Assembly: GCF_001429165.1 (NCBI RefSeq)
Contig: NZ_LMIR01000002.1
Location: 449,183-513,182 of the forward strand
Length of the DNA stretch: 64,000 nucleotides
Direction of reading: 5' to 3'
Source: Agromyces sp. Root81
GTDB lineage: Bacteria; Actinomycetota; Actinomycetes; Actinomycetales; Microbacteriaceae
Shown here: positions 37,138 to 48,102 of the stretch, in pieces
Layout: the number at the start of each line of letters is the position of its first letter
How positions within the stretch are numbered: the stretch's first letter is position 1
Translations under genes and position numbers: made by a program
Notes under the pieces: generated by a model
What the model saw: the letters and a program-made list of their open reading frames with translations, nothing else
What the model was told of the DNA's origin: nothing
Database searches by the model: none

Positions 37138-37203
37138 GCGGATATACGATCCGCCGCGCCGTTCATCCAGGGGCGCCGACGGCGCGCCGGATCGTATATC
37201 CGC
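37138..37203. repeat. Long inverted repeat with 25-nt arms between convergent genes
   Basis: Arms 37138-37162 and 37179-37203 pair over 25 positions with a single mismatch; the outer 16 nt are GCGGATATACGATCCG and its exact complement. The loop is 16 nt. The outer arm contains an AT-rich core (GATATACGAT), unusual for this genome. It lies between the 3' ends of the C-S lyase and guaB, so it may be a two-way terminator, but its length and composition differ from every other terminator here. Confidence 0.8.
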
Positions 37204-37266
37204 TGTGACGCACGGCAAACGCCACCTGGCCGTGCGCAGAGCCGGACGCCAGTCCCCGAGCGGGGC

Positions 37267-40322
<3,056 letters not shown>

Positions 40323-40334
40323 GGAGGACCGACC

Positions 40335-41318
40335 ATGATCGACTGGATTCAGATCTTCTCCAACGCGGCGCAGGAGCTCATCAGCCCCACGACCGCGGCG
40401 TACGCGCTGGCCGCCCTCGGCCTCGCGATCCACTTCGGCTACACGGGCCTGCTGAACTTCGGCCAGGCGGGCTTCATGGCCCTCGGCGCCTACGGCTACG
40501 CCATCTCGGTGCTCTCGTTCGGGCTTCCCGTGTGGGCGGCGGTGCTCGTCGGCATCGGCGCGTCCGTCGTGTTCGCCCTGATCCTCGGTATCCCCACCCT
40601 TCGGCTCCGAGCCGACTACCTCGCGATCGTCACGATCGCGGCGGCGGAGATCCTGCGGCTCATCTTCACGACGAACACGTTCGAGGCCGTCACCGGCTCC
40701 GCACAGGGCCTGAACGGCTACAAGGGCAGCTTCGCCGCTCTGAACCCCATCCCCGAGGGCACCTACGGCTTCGGCCCGTTCCAGTACAACGAGTACGACT
40801 GGTGGCTGCGGATCGTCGGCTGGATCATCGTGGTGCTCCTGGCCCTGCTCACCTGGCTCATCATGCGCAGCCCCTGGGGCCGCGTCATCAAGGGCATCCG
40901 TGAAGACGAGGACGCGGTTCGCGCGCTCGGCAAGAACGTCTACTCGTACAAGATGCAGAGCCTCATCCTCGGTGGCGTCTACGGCACCCTCGCCGGCATG
41001 ATCTTCGTCCTGCCCCGCGCGGTGGTTCCGGCGAACTACCAGACCTCGCTCACCTTCTTCGTCTACGCGATCCTGCTCCTCGGCGGGGCCGCCACGATCC
41101 TCGGACCCATCATCGGTTCGATGATCTTCTGGGTGCTGCTCTCCTTCTTCTCGGGCTTCATCTCCCGAGCGGTCGAGGCGGGCTGGCTCCCGTTCATGAC
41201 GCAGGTGCAGGCCGGACAGCTCCGGTTCATCCTCGTCGGCATCGCGATCATGCTGATCGTGATCTTCAGGCCCCAGGGCATCTTCGGAAACAAGAAGGAG
41301 CTGGCCTTTGTCAAGTGA
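40335..41318 (+). CDS. livM: LivM-type branched-chain amino acid permease
   Basis: 327 residues; AAGGAGG before ATG 40335, 12 nt after livH. About eight to ten membrane helices; family motifs GLAIHFGYTGLLNFGQAGFM near the start, LRADYLAIVTIAAAEILRL and AVRALGKNVYSYK (coupling loop contacting the ATPases), ending IFRPQGIFG. Second transmembrane subunit of the transporter with LivH. Confidence 0.94.
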   Translation: MIDWIQIFSNAAQELISPTTAAYALAALGLAIHFGYTGLLNFGQAGFMALGAYGYAISVLSFGLPVWAAVLVGIGASVVFALILGIPTLRLRADYLAIVTIAAAEILRLIFTTNTFEAVTGSAQGLNGYKGSFAALNPIPEGTYGFGPFQYNEYDWWLRIVGWIIVVLLALLTWLIMRSPWGRVIKGIREDEDAVRALGKNVYSYKMQSLILGGVYGTLAGMIFVLPRAVVPANYQTSLTFFVYAILLLGGAATILGPIIGSMIFWVLLSFFSGFISRAVEAGWLPFMTQVQAGQLRFILVGIAIMLIVIFRPQGIFGNKKELAFVK

Positions 41319-42222
41319 AGTCACTCCCACGTCCAAGCCGGTGAAGACCACCGGCCTCCACATCGGCGCAGCAGAACCGGGATGCCGCAAGGTCGACCCG
41401 ATCCTCATCGCCGACGCGGTCACCCGCACGTTCGGCGGCCTGAAGGCCGTCGACGTCGACCACGTCGAGATCCCCCGCGGCGCCATCACGGCGCTCATCG
41501 GCCCGAACGGCGCCGGCAAGACCACCTTCTTCAACCTGCTGACGGGCTTCGACAAGCCCGACACCGGCAAGTGGGAGTTCGAGGGGCGTTCGCTTGCGCA
41601 CGTCCCGGCCTACCGGGTCGCGCGCATGGGCCTCATCCGCACCTTCCAGTTGACGAAGGCGCTGGGCCTGCTCAGCGTGCTCGACAACATGAAGCTCGGC
41701 GCGAAGGGCCAGAGCGGTGAGAACCTCTTCCGCGCGGTGTTCCCCTTCCTCTGGCGCAAGCAGGAGGAGGAGATCGAGGCGAAGGCGGTCGAACTGCTCA
41801 CCCGCTTCAAGCTCGATGCCAAGCAGACCGACTACGCGGCGAGCCTGTCGGGCGGGCAGCGCAAGCTGCTCGAGATGGCGCGAGCCCTCATGAGCGATCC
41901 TACGCTCGTGATGCTCGACGAGCCGATGGCGGGGGTCAACCCGGCACTGACGCAGTCGCTGCTCGACCACATCCTCGACCTGAAGGGGCAGGGCATGACC
42001 GTGCTGTTCGTCGAGCACGACATGCACATGGTCCGCCACATCGCCGACTGGGTCGTCGTGATGGCAGAGGGTCGCATCGTCGCCGAAGGCGACCCGCACA
42101 CCGTCATGGAGGATCCCGCCGTGATCGACGCCTACCTCGGCGCGCACCACGACGCCGACCTGGGTGTCACCGACACCGAACACGTCGAGGCCATCAAGGA
42201 GCTCATCGATGACGAACAGTGA
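41308..42222 (+). CDS. livG: LivG-type ATP-binding protein
   Basis: 304 residues from TTG 41308, with AAGGAG eight bases upstream; it overlaps livM by 11 nt. Walker A GPNGAGKTT, Q-loop RTFQLTKALG, signature LSGGQRKLLEMARAL, Walker B LVMLDEPMAGVNP, H-loop FVEHDM. The N-terminal about 30 residues are an extension relative to the usual 255-residue LivG, and the C-terminus has a short acidic tail. Energises branched-chain amino acid uptake with LivF. Confidence 0.94.
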   Translation: MSSEVTPTSKPVKTTGLHIGAAEPGCRKVDPILIADAVTRTFGGLKAVDVDHVEIPRGAITALIGPNGAGKTTFFNLLTGFDKPDTGKWEFEGRSLAHVPAYRVARMGLIRTFQLTKALGLLSVLDNMKLGAKGQSGENLFRAVFPFLWRKQEEEIEAKAVELLTRFKLDAKQTDYAASLSGGQRKLLEMARALMSDPTLVMLDEPMAGVNPALTQSLLDHILDLKGQGMTVLFVEHDMHMVRHIADWVVVMAEGRIVAEGDPHTVMEDPAVIDAYLGAHHDADLGVTDTEHVEAIKELIDDEQ

Positions 42223-42976
42223 ATCCACCGCGAGCGCGGTGATCGAGCCCGTCGGCGCCGAAGTCGTCGCAGTCGACAGCGTCACGGCGGGCTACCTGCC
42301 CGGCGTGAACATCCTGAACGCGTGCTCGCTGGTGGCGCGCCAGGGCGAGCTCATCGGCATCATCGGCCCGAACGGCGCCGGCAAGTCGACGCTGCTCAAG
42401 TCCATCTTCGGACTCGTGAAGGTGCGCGAGGGCTCGATCCGGCTGAACGGCGAGGAGATCACGAACCTCAAGGCGAACAAGCTCGTCGCCAAGGGTGTCG
42501 GATTCGTGCCGCAGACGAACAACGTGTTCCCGTCGCTCACCATCCAGGAGAACCTCGAGATGGGGCTCTTCCAGAAGCCCAAGGGGCTGAAGGAACGCCT
42601 CGAGTTCGTCACCGAGATCTTCCCCGAGCTCGGCAAGCGACTCGGCCAGCGCGCCGGCTCGCTGTCGGGCGGCGAGCGCCAGATGGTGGCCATGTCCCGG
42701 GCACTCATGATGGGGCCGCATGTGCTGCTCCTCGACGAGCCGAGCGCCGGTCTCTCGCCCGTGCGTCAGGACGAGGCGTTCCTGCGGGTCAAGGAGATCA
42801 ACCGCGCCGGGGTCACGACGATCATGGTCGAGCAGAACGCTCGCCGCTGCCTGCAGATCTGCGACCGCGGCTACGTGCTCGACCAGGGCCGCGACGCGTA
42901 CACGGGCACCGGTCGCGACCTGCTGAACGACCCGAAGGTCATCGGCCTCTACCTGGGCACGCTCGGGCAGGACTGA
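42209..42976 (+). CDS. livF: LivF-type ATP-binding protein
   Basis: 255 residues from ATG 42209 (AAGGAG upstream), overlapping livG by 14 nt. Walker A GPNGAGKST, Q-loop VPQTNNVFPSLTIQENLEMG, signature LSGGERQMVAMSRAL, Walker B LLLDEPSAGLSP, H-loop VEQNARRCL. Usual LivF length apart from a 25-residue polar N-terminus. Last plus-strand gene of the transporter; a strong terminator follows. Confidence 0.94.
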   Translation: MTNSESTASAVIEPVGAEVVAVDSVTAGYLPGVNILNACSLVARQGELIGIIGPNGAGKSTLLKSIFGLVKVREGSIRLNGEEITNLKANKLVAKGVGFVPQTNNVFPSLTIQENLEMGLFQKPKGLKERLEFVTEIFPELGKRLGQRAGSLSGGERQMVAMSRALMMGPHVLLLDEPSAGLSPVRQDEAFLRVKEINRAGVTTIMVEQNARRCLQICDRGYVLDQGRDAYTGTGRDLLNDPKVIGLYLGTLGQD

Positions 42977-42997
42977 CCGGCGCGCACCGGCGCACAC

Positions 42998-43035
42998 GAC
43001 AGAGGGGCGGATGCTGCGGCATCCGCCCCTCTGTC
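42998..43035. terminator. Bidirectional terminator between livF and the HIT gene
   Basis: Perfect 17-nt arms (GACAGAGGGGCGGATGC and complement) with a TGCG loop, 21 nt after the livF stop. Its right edge touches the stop codon of the convergent HIT gene at 43034, so it serves both strands. Confidence 0.85.
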
Positions 43036-43474
43036 ATTCCACGAGTGGTCCCCGCTCGTGTGCGAACGCCGCTCGGAGCCGTTCCGCCATCGGGTCGAGC
43101 CCGAGCGGATCGGCGAGCGTCTCGGTCCACGGTGGAACCAGCAGGTCGTCGTGCATCCTCGGAACCAGGTGGAAGTGGACGTGGAACACCGACTGCCACC
43201 CAGCGCTCCCGTTCGCCTGGAACACCGTCATTCCGTCGAGTTCCAGTTCGGTCGTGACGACGCTTGCGACGTGTCGAAGCGAACGGCCGAGTCCGGCAGC
43301 CGCGGCTTCGGACAGGTCCCACAGCTGCGGTGCATGCTCTCGTGGGATGAGCAGGGTGTGGCCGGGCGCTGCCGGATGGATGCTCAGGAACGCGATGGTG
43401 AGCTCATCCTCGTACACGCGATGCGCGGGTGCCTCACCCGCGAGGATCGCGCAGAACACGCAGCCGTCAGTCAT
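43034..43474 (-). CDS. HIT family protein
   Basis: 146 residues from ATG 43474; TAGCGT (43483-43488) lies eight bases upstream. Opens MTDGCVFCAILAGEAPAHRVYEDE with a CxxC-type start, and has the histidine triad HVHFHLVPR (about residues 105-113). Members are nucleotide phosphoramidases or hydrolases acting on AMP-linked substrates. It separates the binding-protein gene from the rest of the liv genes. Specific substrate unknown. Confidence 0.9.
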   Translation of the reverse strand: MTDGCVFCAILAGEAPAHRVYEDELTIAFLSIHPAAPGHTLLIPREHAPQLWDLSEAAAAGLGRSLRHVASVVTTELELDGMTVFQANGSAGWQSVFHVHFHLVPRMHDDLLVPPWTETLADPLGLDPMAERLRAAFAHERGPLVE

Positions 43475-43540
43475 GGGCCATGACGCTATCAGTGCCCATC
43501 CGGGACTGCTCGGCGGCCGCACGTCTCCGCGGCGCACGAA

Positions 43541-43570
43541 AGAGGGCCCCGGCCGAAGCCGGGACCCTCT
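43541..43570 (-). terminator. Terminator hairpin after the liv binding-protein gene
   Basis: Arms of 13 nt (AGAGGGCCCCGGC against GCCGGGACCCTCT, one non-Watson-Crick position) with a CGAA loop, 16 nt beyond the stop of the binding-protein gene. Confidence 0.75.
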
Positions 43571-43585
43571 CACTGACGACCCGTA

Positions 43586-44875
43586 CTAGTTGATGCGGGT
43601 GTACTTGTTGTCGTCGCCGTACTCGTAGACGCCGATGGTCGCCTCGGTCGGGTCACCGTGCTCGTCGAGCGTGATGGGACCGGAAGCGCCGTCGAAGTCG
43701 ATCTGCTTGCCCTCGGCGAGGAGCTTGGCGCCGTCGGCGAAGGTGGTGACCTTCTCGCCGTCGCCGGAGCCGCCCGAGACCTGACGCAGGTACTTGGCGA
43801 TGTCTTCACCTTCGGTGCTGTTCGCCGCGTAGGACGCGAGGGCGATCAGGATCGTCGCGTCGTACGACTCGGGACCGTAGCTGTAGTCGGCGAGGTCGGG
43901 GTCGATCGCGAGGAGTCGATCCCGGAAGTCGTCTTCCAGCTTCGGGCCGGGCAGCGTGCCCTTCGAGCCGGCGATCAGGCCGGGCGCGAAGTCCGCGCTG
44001 TAGTCGGACAGGTTGCCGTCGACGAAGTAGAGCTGGTCGCCGGGGTAGCCCGAGCCGACGAGGGCCGGAACCACGACCTTCGCCTCGTCGAACGTGATGA
44101 CTGCGACGGCGTCGGGGTTCGAGGCCGAGATGGCCGAGAGCTGCGCGTCGAAGTTCGAGTCACCCGTGTTGAAGAGCTCTTCTGCGACGACTTCGCCGCC
44201 GGCAGCTTCGAACGCCTCCTTGGTCGCGGCCGCGAGGCCGGTGCCGTAGGGGTCGTTCAGCACGAGCAGCCCGAGCGTCGAGTGGCCGTCGTCGGCGATC
44301 TGCGTGCCGAGCACCTCGCCCTGGAGCAGGTCGGAGGGTGCCGTGCGGAAGTACAGACCGGAGTCCTCGTACTCGGTGAAGTCTGGCGAGGTGTTCGCCG
44401 GGGAGAACTGCACGACTCCGGCCGATGCGATCTGGTCGATGACGGTGAAGGAGACGCCCGAGGACGCCGCACCGACGATCGCCGAGACGTCCTGCGAGAG
44501 CAGGTCAGTCACGGAGACGGTGGCGATGTCGGTCGTGGTGTCGCCCGAGTCACGGAAGACGACCTCCATGTTCATGCCGGCGTCTGCCTCGTTGACCTCC
44601 TGCGCGCCGAGCGCGACACCGGCCTCCTCGGGCGGGCCGAGGAACGCGAGCGTGCCGCTCTGGGGAAGAATCGTGCCGAGCTTGAGGTCCAGGTCACGTT
44701 CACCGGCCTCGATGGGCAGTGCGTCGCCGGTGTCGGCCGGCTCTTCCGTCTCGGTCGACGGCGTGCCGCCCGACGCGCACGCAGACAGGAGAAGGGTGCT
44801 GACGCCGGCAATGGCGAGACCCGTCCATGCTGCGCGAGCCGAACGCTTGGCCGTGGCCTTCGCGAATACGCTCAT
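43586..44875 (-). CDS. livK: LivK-type branched-chain amino acid binding lipoprotein
   Basis: 429 residues from ATG 44875, with AAGGAG five to six bases upstream. Lipoprotein signal: positively charged start, hydrophobic core, lipobox LSAC, followed by a Thr/Glu-rich linker. The mature part is a periplasmic-binding type I fold: LGTILPQSGTLAFLGPPEEAG, AASSGVSFTVIDQIASAGVVQFSPANTSPDFT, YGPESYDATILIALA. Captures branched-chain amino acids or related ligands for LivHMGF. It lies on the opposite strand from the permease genes, 1 kb away, with its own promoter. Confidence 0.93.
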   Translation of the reverse strand: MSVFAKATAKRSARAAWTGLAIAGVSTLLLSACASGGTPSTETEEPADTGDALPIEAGERDLDLKLGTILPQSGTLAFLGPPEEAGVALGAQEVNEADAGMNMEVVFRDSGDTTTDIATVSVTDLLSQDVSAIVGAASSGVSFTVIDQIASAGVVQFSPANTSPDFTEYEDSGLYFRTAPSDLLQGEVLGTQIADDGHSTLGLLVLNDPYGTGLAAATKEAFEAAGGEVVAEELFNTGDSNFDAQLSAISASNPDAVAVITFDEAKVVVPALVGSGYPGDQLYFVDGNLSDYSADFAPGLIAGSKGTLPGPKLEDDFRDRLLAIDPDLADYSYGPESYDATILIALASYAANSTEGEDIAKYLRQVSGGSGDGEKVTTFADGAKLLAEGKQIDFDGASGPITLDEHGDPTEATIGVYEYGDDNKYTRIN

Positions 44876-44937
44876 GTTGCTCCTTGGGACTGAAGGAATT
44901 GGTACACAATGCAGCGCCATGGTGACGCCGTTGTCTG

Positions 44938-44966
44938 ACAGTATTCCGCGCCCATGGCGGAAACAA
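44938..44966 (-). promoter_or_regulatory. Putative promoter of the liv binding-protein gene
   Basis: On the minus strand TTGTTT (44961-44966) and TACTGT (44938-44943) are 17 nt apart, giving a leader of roughly 55 nt before the ATG. The remainder of the gap up to the end of the RarD gene (45139) shows no gene or strong hairpin. Confidence 0.45.
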
Positions 44967-45138
44967 GACGCTGCGGTCACAACCGTGTAACACCGCGTCA
45001 ATCGTTACCCCGCCGACACCTCGGCCCCGTTCCACGCACGGAATCCGCGGAAAGACGCGCTCCCGCGCAGGGATCGCGCGCCGGCGGCATCCGCTCGCCC
45101 GAAGCGTCCACCCGAGCGTCCGCGGGCGCGGCCTTCGC

Positions 45139-46095
45139 TCAGGCGGGTTCGGCGATCACCCTGCGGGAGGCGCGGACGCCCCGCATCAGGTCGACCGTCA
45201 ACACGATGAGGGCGAGCCACACGAGCCCGAACCCGACCCAGCGCTCGGGCGGCATCGGCTCCTGCAGGATGAACACGCCGACGAGGAACTGGATGAACGG
45301 GGCGAAGTACTGGATGAACCCCATGAAGATGAGGGGCAGCCGTCGCGACGCGGCCGCGAAGAGCAGCAGCGGCACCGCGGTGACCGCGCCGAGGCCGATC
45401 AGCAGCACCGTGTGCCACACGCTGACGGTGCCGATCGTGAGCCCGGTCGTCATGGCGACGAACACGAGTTGCACGACCGCGAGCGGCGCGAGCCAGACGG
45501 TCTCGAGGGTCAGGCCCGAGACGGCGTCGACCTTGGGTCCGACCCGCTTCTTGATGAGCCCGTAGAACCCGAACGAGAAGGCGAGCACGAGGGCGATCCA
45601 GGGCAGCTGCCCGTAGCCGAGCGCGAGCACGATCACCGCCATGATCGAGATGCCGACCGCGGTCCACTGCGTCGGGTTCAACCGCTCGCGCTGCACGAAC
45701 ACGCCGAGGAACACCGTGACGATCGGGTTGATGAAGTAGCCGAGTGCCGCTTCGACGACCTGGTTCGTCGTCGCCGCGAAGACGTAGGTCTGCCAGTTGA
45801 TGAAGATCAGCACACCGGCGAGGCCCATCGTGAGCACGATCCGCCGATCGCGGAAGAGCAGGGCCAGCGCCCGCCAGGCGCGGGTGACCAGGATGAGCAG
45901 GGCGCAGAAGACGAGCGAGAAGAGGACCCGCCACGCGACGATCTCGACCGGACCCGACGGCGCAAGCGCGATGAAGTAGATCGGAAGGAAGCCCCAGAGC
46001 CCGTATGCCGCGATCGCGTAGAGGAGGCCGGAGCGGCTCACCCCCGCCGTGGGACTCGCCGGAGAGGAAACCTGGGTCTCGGAGCGGGATGACAC
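45139..46095 (-). CDS. rarD: RarD-type EamA/DMT superfamily permease
   Basis: 318 residues from GTG 46095, six bases after TAGTCT (46102-46107); a GTG two codons upstream (46101) is the alternative. Ten membrane helices in two EamA repeats. The first repeat has YGLWGFLPIYFIALAPSGPVEIVAWRVLFSL and INWQTYVFAATTNQVVEAALGYFINP, which are RarD signatures; the second ends FMGFIQYFAPFIQFLVGVF. RarD proteins are predicted exporters (chloramphenicol sensitivity in pseudomonads); substrate unknown. Confidence 0.9.
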   Translation of the reverse strand: MSSRSETQVSSPASPTAGVSRSGLLYAIAAYGLWGFLPIYFIALAPSGPVEIVAWRVLFSLVFCALLILVTRAWRALALLFRDRRIVLTMGLAGVLIFINWQTYVFAATTNQVVEAALGYFINPIVTVFLGVFVQRERLNPTQWTAVGISIMAVIVLALGYGQLPWIALVLAFSFGFYGLIKKRVGPKVDAVSGLTLETVWLAPLAVVQLVFVAMTTGLTIGTVSVWHTVLLIGLGAVTAVPLLLFAAASRRLPLIFMGFIQYFAPFIQFLVGVFILQEPMPPERWVGFGLVWLALIVLTVDLMRGVRASRRVIAEPA

Positions 46096-46191
46096 CTGCA
46101 CAGACTACGCCCGCGCTCCGGCGCCGATCACCGCGTCGACGGTCGTTCCATGTCGAGAACCGGTCACGCCGGCCGAGCGTTCGCATCGATG

Positions 46192-46215
46192 CTGCGGATG
46201 CCGCGGCATCCGCAG
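46192..46215. repeat. Perfect 11-bp palindrome built from the GGATGCC word
   Basis: CTGCGGATGCC and its complement flank a 2-nt centre. It lies between the RarD promoter and the groES terminator and is made of two facing copies of the octamer CGGATGCC that is strongly over-represented across the window. Role unknown. Confidence 0.6.
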
Positions 46216-46229
46216 CCCGTGGACGCGAC

Positions 46230-46263
46230 GAGGCCCGGATGCCCCATGGGGCATCCGGGCCTC
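46230..46263 (-). terminator. Terminator hairpin after groES
   Basis: Arms of 16 nt (GAGGCCCGGATGCCCC and complement) separated by AT, 19 nt beyond the groES stop. It also contains two facing CGGATGCC words. Confidence 0.75.
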
Positions 46264-46281
46264 GGATGAATCGTGTCGCGC

Positions 46282-46578
46282 CTAGCGGACGACGACTGCG
46301 AGCACGTCGCGAGCCGACAGGACGAGGAAGTCCTCGCCGCCGAACTTGACCTCGGTGCCGCCGTACTTGGAGTAGATCACCTTGTCGCCGACTGCGACGT
46401 CGAGCGGGACGCGGTTGCCGTTGTCATCGATGCGGCCGGGGCCCACTGCCACGACCTCGCCCTCCTGGGGCTTCTCCTTGGCAGTGTCGGGGATGACCAG
46501 ACCCGATGCGGTGGTCTGCTCGGCCTCGACCTGCTTGATGACGATGCGATCCTCGAGCGGCTTGATGGAAACCGACAC
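46282..46578 (-). CDS. groES: Co-chaperonin GroES
   Basis: 98 residues: [21 protein letters not shown] at the start, the mobile loop [18 protein letters not shown], and [30 protein letters not shown]. Caps the GroEL chamber in protein folding. No groEL follows; the next gene is unrelated, so the GroEL partner is encoded elsewhere. Controlled by two CIRCE elements around its promoter. Confidence 0.97.
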   Translation of the reverse strand: MSVSIKPLEDRIVIKQVEAEQTTASGLVIPDTAKEKPQEGEVVAVGPGRIDDNGNRVPLDVAVGDKVIYSKYGGTEVKFGGEDFLVLSARDVLAVVVR

Positions 46579-46606
46579 GGTTGACCTCTTTCTTGACGAA
46601 GACTGG

Positions 46607-46678
46607 TTAGCAGCCTCAGAGCGAGAGTGCTAAGCCGAGTCTAGGCGCGATTTGGCACTCGTGCAACGTGAGTGCCAG
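46607..46678 (-). promoter_or_regulatory. groES promoter flanked by two CIRCE elements (HrcA operators)
   Basis: On the minus strand TTGCAC (46661-46666), a 17-nt spacer and TAGACT (46638-46643) form a good promoter. One CIRCE-like element, TTGGCACTC-N9-GAGTGCCAG (46652-46678), covers the -35 box; a second, TTAGCAGCC-N9-GAGTGCTAA (46607-46633), covers the start of transcription, with one perfect and one degenerate half. Two HrcA sites bracketing the promoter imply tight heat-shock repression. Confidence 0.85.
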
Positions 46679-46731
46679 CCCGTTCAGCCGCTGGCGAAAC
46701 AGCGACGACGCGGTGCTCGCGTTGACGGCGT

Positions 46732-46860
46732 GATGCTAGCGTTGCCGCCGGGTGGGGATCGGAATCGCGACGCTCGACCGGGCGCGCGATGCTAGCGTTG
46801 CCGCCGGGTGGGGATCGGAATCGCGACGCTCGACCGGGCGCGCGATGCTAGCGTTGCCGG
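46732..46860 (+). repeat. Tandem 56-bp repeat that multiplies a leaderless promoter
   Basis: Two identical 56-bp units (46732-46787, 46788-46843) are followed by a partial third (46844-46860) that runs into the next gene. Each unit starts with GATGCTAGCGTTGCCG, containing TAGCGT. In the third copy TAGCGT (46849-46854) is six bases before the GTG start of the methyltransferase gene, so it is the likely -10 box of a leaderless transcript, and the upstream copies repeat the box together with a start-codon-like GTG. Confidence 0.85.
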
Positions 46861-48048
46861 GTGGATCGCGCCGAACTCGTCGAACTGCTCTCTCCAGAGG
46901 GCCTCACGCTGCTCGACGGGCTGCCCGATTGGGACTCGAAGGCCGACATCGTCAAGACCGTCGCCGATCTGCGCAAGCAGGGGCACCCGCCGACCCTCGT
47001 CGCGGCCGTGCTCAGCCAGGCGAAGCTCCGCGCGAAGGCCACAGCCAAGTTCGGCCCGTTCGCCTCGCGCATGCTCTTCACCGAGGCGGGGCTCGAGCAG
47101 GCCACGCGCCTGAAGGTCGCTGCTCTCCATGCGGGGCGCTTCTCACGTGCCGGGGTGCGCCACGTCGCCGACCTCGGCTGCGGCATCGGCGGCGACGCCC
47201 TCGCGATGGCGGCGATCGACCTCGAGGTCACGGCCGCCGACGCCGACGAGGTCACCGCGGCCATCGCCGCCTACAACCTCACGCCGTTCCCCCGCGTGCG
47301 CGTGCTGCATGAGAAGGCCGAGGAGGTCGCCCTCGGCGGCATCGACGGCGCCTGGCTCGATCCGGCACGCCGCACCACCGCCGGCGGCACGACGACGCGC
47401 ATCACGGATGCCTCCGCCTACTCCCCCTCGCTCGACTTCGCCTTCGGGCTCGGCGATCGCATGCCCGTCGGCGTGAAGCTCGGACCGGGCACCGACCGCG
47501 ACGTGATCCCGGCCGGCGCCGAAGCGCAGTGGGTCTCGGTCGACGGCGACCTCGTCGAACTGGGCGTCTGGTTCGGGGCGGTCGCCCGCCCGGGCATCCG
47601 CCGTGCAGCGCTCGTGATCCGCGGCGACGCCGCCCAGGAGCTCACCGCCGATGCCGACAGCGAGGATGCCCCGGTCGGCCCGCTCGGCGAGTACGTCTAC
47701 GAGCCCGACGGCGCCGTGATCCGCGCACGCCTGATCGGCGACCTCGCACGAGCGAACGGCGCGTGGATGCTGAGCTCCGGCATCGCGTACCTGACCAGCG
47801 ACACGGCGTTCGATTCGCCGTTCGCGCGCGGTTTCCGTGTGATCGACCGCCTCCCCGCAGATGAACGGCAGCTGCGTCAGGCACTCGCGGCCCGCGGCAT
47901 CGGCACGCTCGAGATCAAGAAGCGCGGCGTCGACGTCGACCCGGCGCAACTGCGCACTCGACTGAAGCTGAAGGGCGCGGCATCCGCGACCATCGTGCTG
48001 ACCCGCGAGGCCGGGCGCCACGTGGCGCTGCTCGTCGAGCGCATCTGA
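46861..48048 (+). CDS. THUMP-like class I SAM-dependent methyltransferase
   Basis: 395 residues from GTG 46861, probably leaderless. An N-terminal helical region (LVELLSPEGLTLLDGLPDWDSKADIVKTV, about residues 1-95) precedes a Rossmann methyltransferase core with motif I VADLGCGIGGDALA (about 102-115), an acidic end of strand 2 (VTAADAD), and LDPARRT as a motif IV-like sequence. The C-terminal 80 residues (GIGTLEIKKRGVDVDPAQLR) match the THUMP-like domain of uncharacterised actinobacterial proteins. An RNA substrate is likely from the domain but not demonstrated. Confidence 0.85.
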   Translation: MDRAELVELLSPEGLTLLDGLPDWDSKADIVKTVADLRKQGHPPTLVAAVLSQAKLRAKATAKFGPFASRMLFTEAGLEQATRLKVAALHAGRFSRAGVRHVADLGCGIGGDALAMAAIDLEVTAADADEVTAAIAAYNLTPFPRVRVLHEKAEEVALGGIDGAWLDPARRTTAGGTTTRITDASAYSPSLDFAFGLGDRMPVGVKLGPGTDRDVIPAGAEAQWVSVDGDLVELGVWFGAVARPGIRRAALVIRGDAAQELTADADSEDAPVGPLGEYVYEPDGAVIRARLIGDLARANGAWMLSSGIAYLTSDTAFDSPFARGFRVIDRLPADERQLRQALAARGIGTLEIKKRGVDVDPAQLRTRLKLKGAASATIVLTREAGRHVALLVERI

Positions 48049-48102
48049 GCCCTGCCGAACGGGCGGTCAGCAGCACCGGCGGTACCGCGAGCGCATCGGG
48101 CG

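Noticed and set aside
46732-46860. CRISPR array or attachment site
   Set aside because: Two contiguous identical units without spacers, no cas genes or integrase; it is a tandem promoter duplication.
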